In this document: positions 16,501 to 18,859 of the stretch, piece after piece | Numbering within the stretch: position 1 is the first letter of the stretch | Layout of the letters: each line of letters starts with the position of its first letter | Source: CAWVWF01 sp963933885 | Lineage (GTDB): Bacteria; Bacteroidota; Bacteroidia; Flavobacteriales_C; GCA-002722245 | Assembly: GCA_963933885.1 (NCBI GenBank) | Contig: CAWVWF010000048.1 | Location: 1 to 18,859, forward strand | Length of the DNA: 18,859 nucleotides | Direction of reading: 5' to 3' | Translations under genes and position numbers: made by a program | Notes under the pieces: model-generated | Databases searched by the model: none | Told to the model about the DNA's origin: nothing | What the model saw: only the letters and a program-made list of their open reading frames with translations

Positions 16501-18859
16501 CACCTGTATAACCTGCAGGGATTGCAATGTTAACGGAGTACACGATACTATCTCCTACTGGAATATTTACGATGTCATTTAAAGCCCCAGACTGACTACC
16601 AACTACACCTGTTGTTGCACCACCATATGCAGTTACATTCCAAGAAACATCTCCTGCAGAAATCCCTGCTGGTAATGGATCATTAATAACTCCATTGAAG
16701 AAATCTCTAGGACCTAAGTTTTTCGCAACAATAGTGTATTCGCTAGTCGTTCCAGGAGTATAATCTTCTCTTCCATCAGTTTTAGTAATAGAAGCATCAG
16801 TATTACAAGTCACAACATTTAAATTCATTGTGTCTTTACCTATACAGCCTTCAGTATTCGTTACTGCTACATGGTATGATCCTGTAGCGTTTACATAGTT
16901 GGTTTGAGTAGTTTCAGAAGTACTCCATAAGAAAGTTGAAGTTGGATTTTGAGCATCCAATAACACTGAATCACCTAAGCAAATAGTGGTGTCAGAACCT
17001 AAATCAACGATAGGTAATTCATTTACAACTACTACCAAGCTATCTTCTTGCTTATAAAACGCTTCGAAAGTTGCTGCATCAATTAGATTGGCAGCAGCAT
17101 TTCCATCAACAGCTGAAAACAAAAATCGAGTTAATACTTGTCCGGCAGGCACTATATATCCTCCAGAGTAATAACCCCAAGCAGTTGGGCCATCTGTATA
17201 GTTATCAATTGTTACATAAGGTCCTCCAGCTGGTCCAACTTTAAACTGCATCGTTTCATTTGTATTTCTTCCTCTATGTGCGAATCCCCATTTTACTGTT
17301 TCACCAGGTTCCGTGGCAACATCTTGATAAAGCGCTGAAGGTTGAGTTGCATTTAATTCCGCGAAAAAAGTTCCTGAATATGCGGGATGACCAAGAAAAC
17401 CATCTCTCCAGATTTCAATTTTATTGTCGGTTGCAGTAGTATTCCATCCGTGTACTAAACCTGCATCAAGTTGTGCATTTGTTCCAGGTAGATTTACGTT
17501 TTCAAAATCGTTGTTTATCAGTAAGTCCCCCCTTGTTAAAAGCCTTTCTACGTGATACGTTGTAGTTTCAATTGGGTAAACTCGGACGGTACTATCGTTT
17601 AGATTCAACATTGAATCTCCTGTCCAAATAGGATTAGTTAAATCAATAGCTTGGATGAGTCCAGTATCACCTTTACATATGGTAATTGAATCTCCTGTAA
17701 TAAGTTCAACAAGACAAATAGTCGCGGTTGTTATTACTGATGTATCTACAAAGCACTCTTTTGTAACGTCTGAGTATATTCGAACACCTGTTGAGCCATA
17801 AGATTTAATAACGATAGAAGCTGTTTGCTCTCCAGTGGCCCACGATAAACTATCAAATCCAGAACCTATGATAGATATTTCTGCACTGTCTCCAGGACAA
17901 AAAGCAGTATCTCCTTGAAGTTCAAACTCGTTTAGTGCTACTGCATGAATCGTATCTGAAGTGTCTTTACAACTTGCTAAAGTATATTCGAAAGTATATT
18001 CACCAGTTTCGGTTGCAAATAAACTATCATTTGTAGCACCTGGAATTTCAACCCCATCCTTAAACCATTGGTAGGTTTGATATCTTCCAGTAGGTTCAAA
18101 AATATAGCCTGGTAAACAGTTAACAGCATCATCAATTTCATTATCAACAAATCCAGAAAAGAATCCACCGTAACCTGCATCACCATTTTGTCCAACAATA
18201 CTTACTAAGGCGATTGTATTTGAGTATACAGCAACATTTCCAGTAAGTCCAGTAACTTTATATTGCTCGTAGTTTGAAGCCGGAACTGGAACTGGAGTTC
18301 CTATATTTTTATTTACGCCATTCGCAGTAACTGTTAATGTTGCTCCTTTTGTTGTTACAATACTAACGGCTCCACCATATGTTTTTCCACCAATTTTTTC
18401 TATGAAAGGAATGTTGTCTACAAAGTTGGTTGTACGACAAGAAATGGGAGGTAGGAAGTTCATTCCTTGCGTTTTGTAATTGTAATCGTTGGCGCCCATC
18501 ATGAATTGGTAAGCGTAAGCAGGAACACTGGTTTCAATATACATTGCACCTTGATTGGAATATTTACTTGCGGGGATTTTATAAAAACCTCCTGCATTTG
18601 CAATTGTAGCAACTACAACTCCATTTACTGTAACAACGGTGTTGGGCTCATGAGCAACAATCATTACCATTTCATGGCTAGGATTGTCCCTAGTTAACGC
18701 TCCGCGGACTACTGCGTATTCAGTTCCTATTTTATCAGTTCCTACAATTTGATCTAACCCAATATCAACAACATTTTTATTCGCTAAATTACCTCCCCAT
18801 GATCCACAGTTTACTACAATACCTTTATCAGAAGTGATTAATCCACCGATCATTCCTGT
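13571..18859 (-). CDS. Giant T9SS-exported adhesin-like protein with IgGFc-binding, Ig/PKD-like repeats and type B sorting domain (N-terminus beyond window)
   Basis: A secreted or cell-surface protein of more than 1760 residues. The frame is open to the right edge, so the signal peptide lies outside. Positions count from Met at 18853. An IgGFc-binding-like region occupies about 1-245 (LITSDKGIVVNCGSWGG, EMVMIVAHEPNTVVTVNG). An Ig-like domain follows (YQWFKDGVEIPGATNDSLF, about 255-305), and a lectin-like segment at about 445-602 with HRGR. One LGSDTTICLGDS repeat lies at about 608-680 and a DUF11-like domain at about 684-804 (TPGTTSEYTIVAKNLGP). A galactose-binding-like segment runs from about 810 to 1030 with DVDGDGVQNE. 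Six tandem PKD/Ig-like repeats (about 1098-1524) and two diverged ones come next. The gliding-motility-associated C-terminal domain is at about 1668-1760 (LYIPNAFTPNDEGPNDIF). This C-terminus directs export through the T9SS. Roles in adhesion, gliding or biofilm are inference; no enzymatic domain is seen. Confidence 0.93.
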   Translation of the reverse strand, partial: TGMIGGLITSDKGIVVNCGSWGGNLANKNVVDIGLDQIVGTDKIGTEYAVVRGALTRDNPSHEMVMIVAHEPNTVVTVNGVVVATIANAGGFYKIPASKYSNQGAMYIETSVPAYAYQFMMGANDYNYKTQGMNFLPPISCRTTNFVDNIPFIEKIGGKTYGGAVSIVTTKGATLTVTANGVNKNIGTPVPVPASNYEQYKVTGLTGNVAVYSNTIALVSIVGQNGDAGYGGFFSGFVDNEIDDAVNCLPGYIFEPTGRYQTYQWFKDGVEIPGATNDSLFATETGEYTFEYTLASCKDTSDTIHAVALNEFELQGDTAFCPGDSAEISIIGSGFDSLSWATGEQTASIVIKSYGSTGVRIYSDVTKECFVDTSVITTATICLVELITGDSITICKGDTGLIQAIDLTNPIWTGDSMLNLNDSTVRVYPIETTTYHVERLLTRGDLLINNDFENVNLPGTNAQLDAGLVHGWNTTATDNKIEIWRDGFLGHPAYSGTFFAELNATQPSALYQDVATEPGETVKWGFAHRGRNTNETMQFKVGPAGGPYVTIDNYTDGPTAWGYYSGGYIVPAGQVLTRFLFSAVDGNAAANLIDAATFEAFYKQEDSLVVVVNELPIVDLGSDTTICLGDSVLLDAQNPTSTFLWSTSETTQTNYVNATGSYHVAVTNTEGCIGKDTMNLNVVTCNTDASITKTDGREDYTPGTTSEYTIVAKNLGPRDFFNGVINDPLPAGISAGDVSWNVTAYGGATTGVVGSQSGALNDIVNIPVGDSIVYSVNIAIPAGYTGDFTNIATISVDIDTNATNDTAIDIDENGLCSGATTSSFAEQFNTGVKINPGQDDPNWKIQWINDPAYHVYSVNSYANPTSNAVIPAVGMNKAAGVWGDASYPDYLWICYPWTGANNGPGKHIDVDGDGVQNEYSSQNNVVGATGDAVTLKFSKTFEMTAAQVAASEISFGIAADNEIVDIIVNGVSQGPKQLGSYQLIPHTITQDFQVGTNTIEIIVNSGPGYAGMMIANSTIKAVDSVSLIVTNPPLVCAPNTVDITDSLWTVGSINVANLDYYTDSALLNPFITPELSDSGTYYIVATNAVGCADTSKINIAFNPNPDVILMDDTAFCDGGSVTIDAGLFDNWNWNVGATSQTITTDTTGFYKVVVTNTFNCSDSDSVVVTVNPLPQVTLRNDTSICFGDSLALDAENLTSSYLWNTTEVSQTISIDQAGNYSVLVTDTNGCEVTDDMNLVINALPIVQLRNDTIVCSPEFVVVNAGVWDAYLWSTGSTSDEITLTSTDTVYVEVIDTNQCAGSDTIGIQVIALPIVDLGNDTAVCFGESITIDAENTGLNFDWNTNESTQTIDIDVAGIYGVEVTDVYGCLGSDSMELIVNALPIVDLGNDTVICEPESITINAGVWDSYLWNTRENTQEITVDSTISISISIVDTNGCRGSDDIEIQVNPLPIIDLGNDTTICLNETVTLDAENPGWNYLWNSGEQVQTIAVSEGFFKVTVSDAIGCNRSDSINVVVDLIPDPYPKKQFEICEGDNIDLEPDTGYGAFDINWPGLSTSSILNVDNGGNYYSSVTSDFCTDTFMLTVTKVDTPDISILNLLGRDIACFDFENIMLTVVDLDPVKSNYEWSTGETTNDIEITEEGTYYVTASNRLCESIAVIDTEEYCLSQLYIPNAFTPNDEGPNDIFLPKASGDITNYQLLIFNRWGEQIFSTSNLYKGWDGTVNGRACQIDVYVYKIKYDYISEIETIETETKVGTVTLLR
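14285..15562 (-). repeat. Six in-frame tandem Ig/PKD-like repeats (~205-213 bp) of two alternating types
   Basis: Units start near 15562, 15357, 15149, 14938, 14731 and 14518, each opening with a version of LPIVDLGNDTxIC. Type A units have DAEN and then a W (LTSSYLW, GLNFDW, PGWNYLW). Type B units have DAG/NAG and W/F-D (GLFDNWNW, GVWDAYLW, GVWDSYLW). The order along the protein is B-A-B-A-B-A. An isolated type A unit lies upstream near 17030-16810. The alternation implies expansion by duplication of a two-domain block. Confidence 0.85.

Overview
This 18.9 kb AT-rich window looks like chromosomal DNA from a marine-type Bacteroidota, most likely a member of the Flavobacteriales. The giant adhesin ends in a type B sorting domain for the type IX secretion system (gliding-motility C-terminal domain family). 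The TonB-dependent receptor carries a carboxypeptidase-regulatory-like N-terminal domain, the lipoprotein is of Bacteroidota style, and clear Shine-Dalgarno sites are rare. No rRNA, tRNA, CRISPR array or intact insertion sequence was found.

Left part (1-4516): a soluble hybrid histidine kinase with a C-terminal HPt domain, cut by the left edge, converges on an 795-residue TonB-dependent outer-membrane receptor without a SusD partner. The short gap between them holds a perfect 9-bp-arm palindrome. Middle part (4517-8395): arfB, a ribosome-rescue peptidyl-tRNA hydrolase, sits 3 bp upstream of an unrecognised lipoprotein gene and is divergent from creD, an inner-membrane protein. The spacers here are rich in non-coding structure: a short sequence resembling a dispersed repeat, a 135-bp MITE-like inverted repeat between arfB and creD, a terminator after creD, a cluster of nested inverted repeats, an orphan bidirectional terminator and a hexanucleotide microsatellite.

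Right-centre (8396-13348): a membrane-bound hybrid histidine kinase is divergent from a tight three-gene operon. The operon encodes an outer-membrane porin-like barrel, a short PstS-like periplasmic binding protein without any ABC permease or ATPase, and a di-haem cytochrome c peroxidase of the CcpA/MauG family. All products would act in the outer membrane, periplasm or inner membrane, which suggests one sense-and-respond module (inference). I consider this the best candidate for an undescribed system in the window.

Right end (13349-18859): a very large secreted adhesin-like protein on the minus strand, cut at its N-terminus by the window edge. It has an IgGFc-binding-like region, several Ig/PKD-like repeats in an alternating two-type pattern, a DUF11-like domain, two lectin-like beta-sandwich segments and a T9SS sorting domain. 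Directly behind its stop codon lies a diverged copy of just the last ~50 codons of such a gene, the remnant of a lost tandem paralogue.
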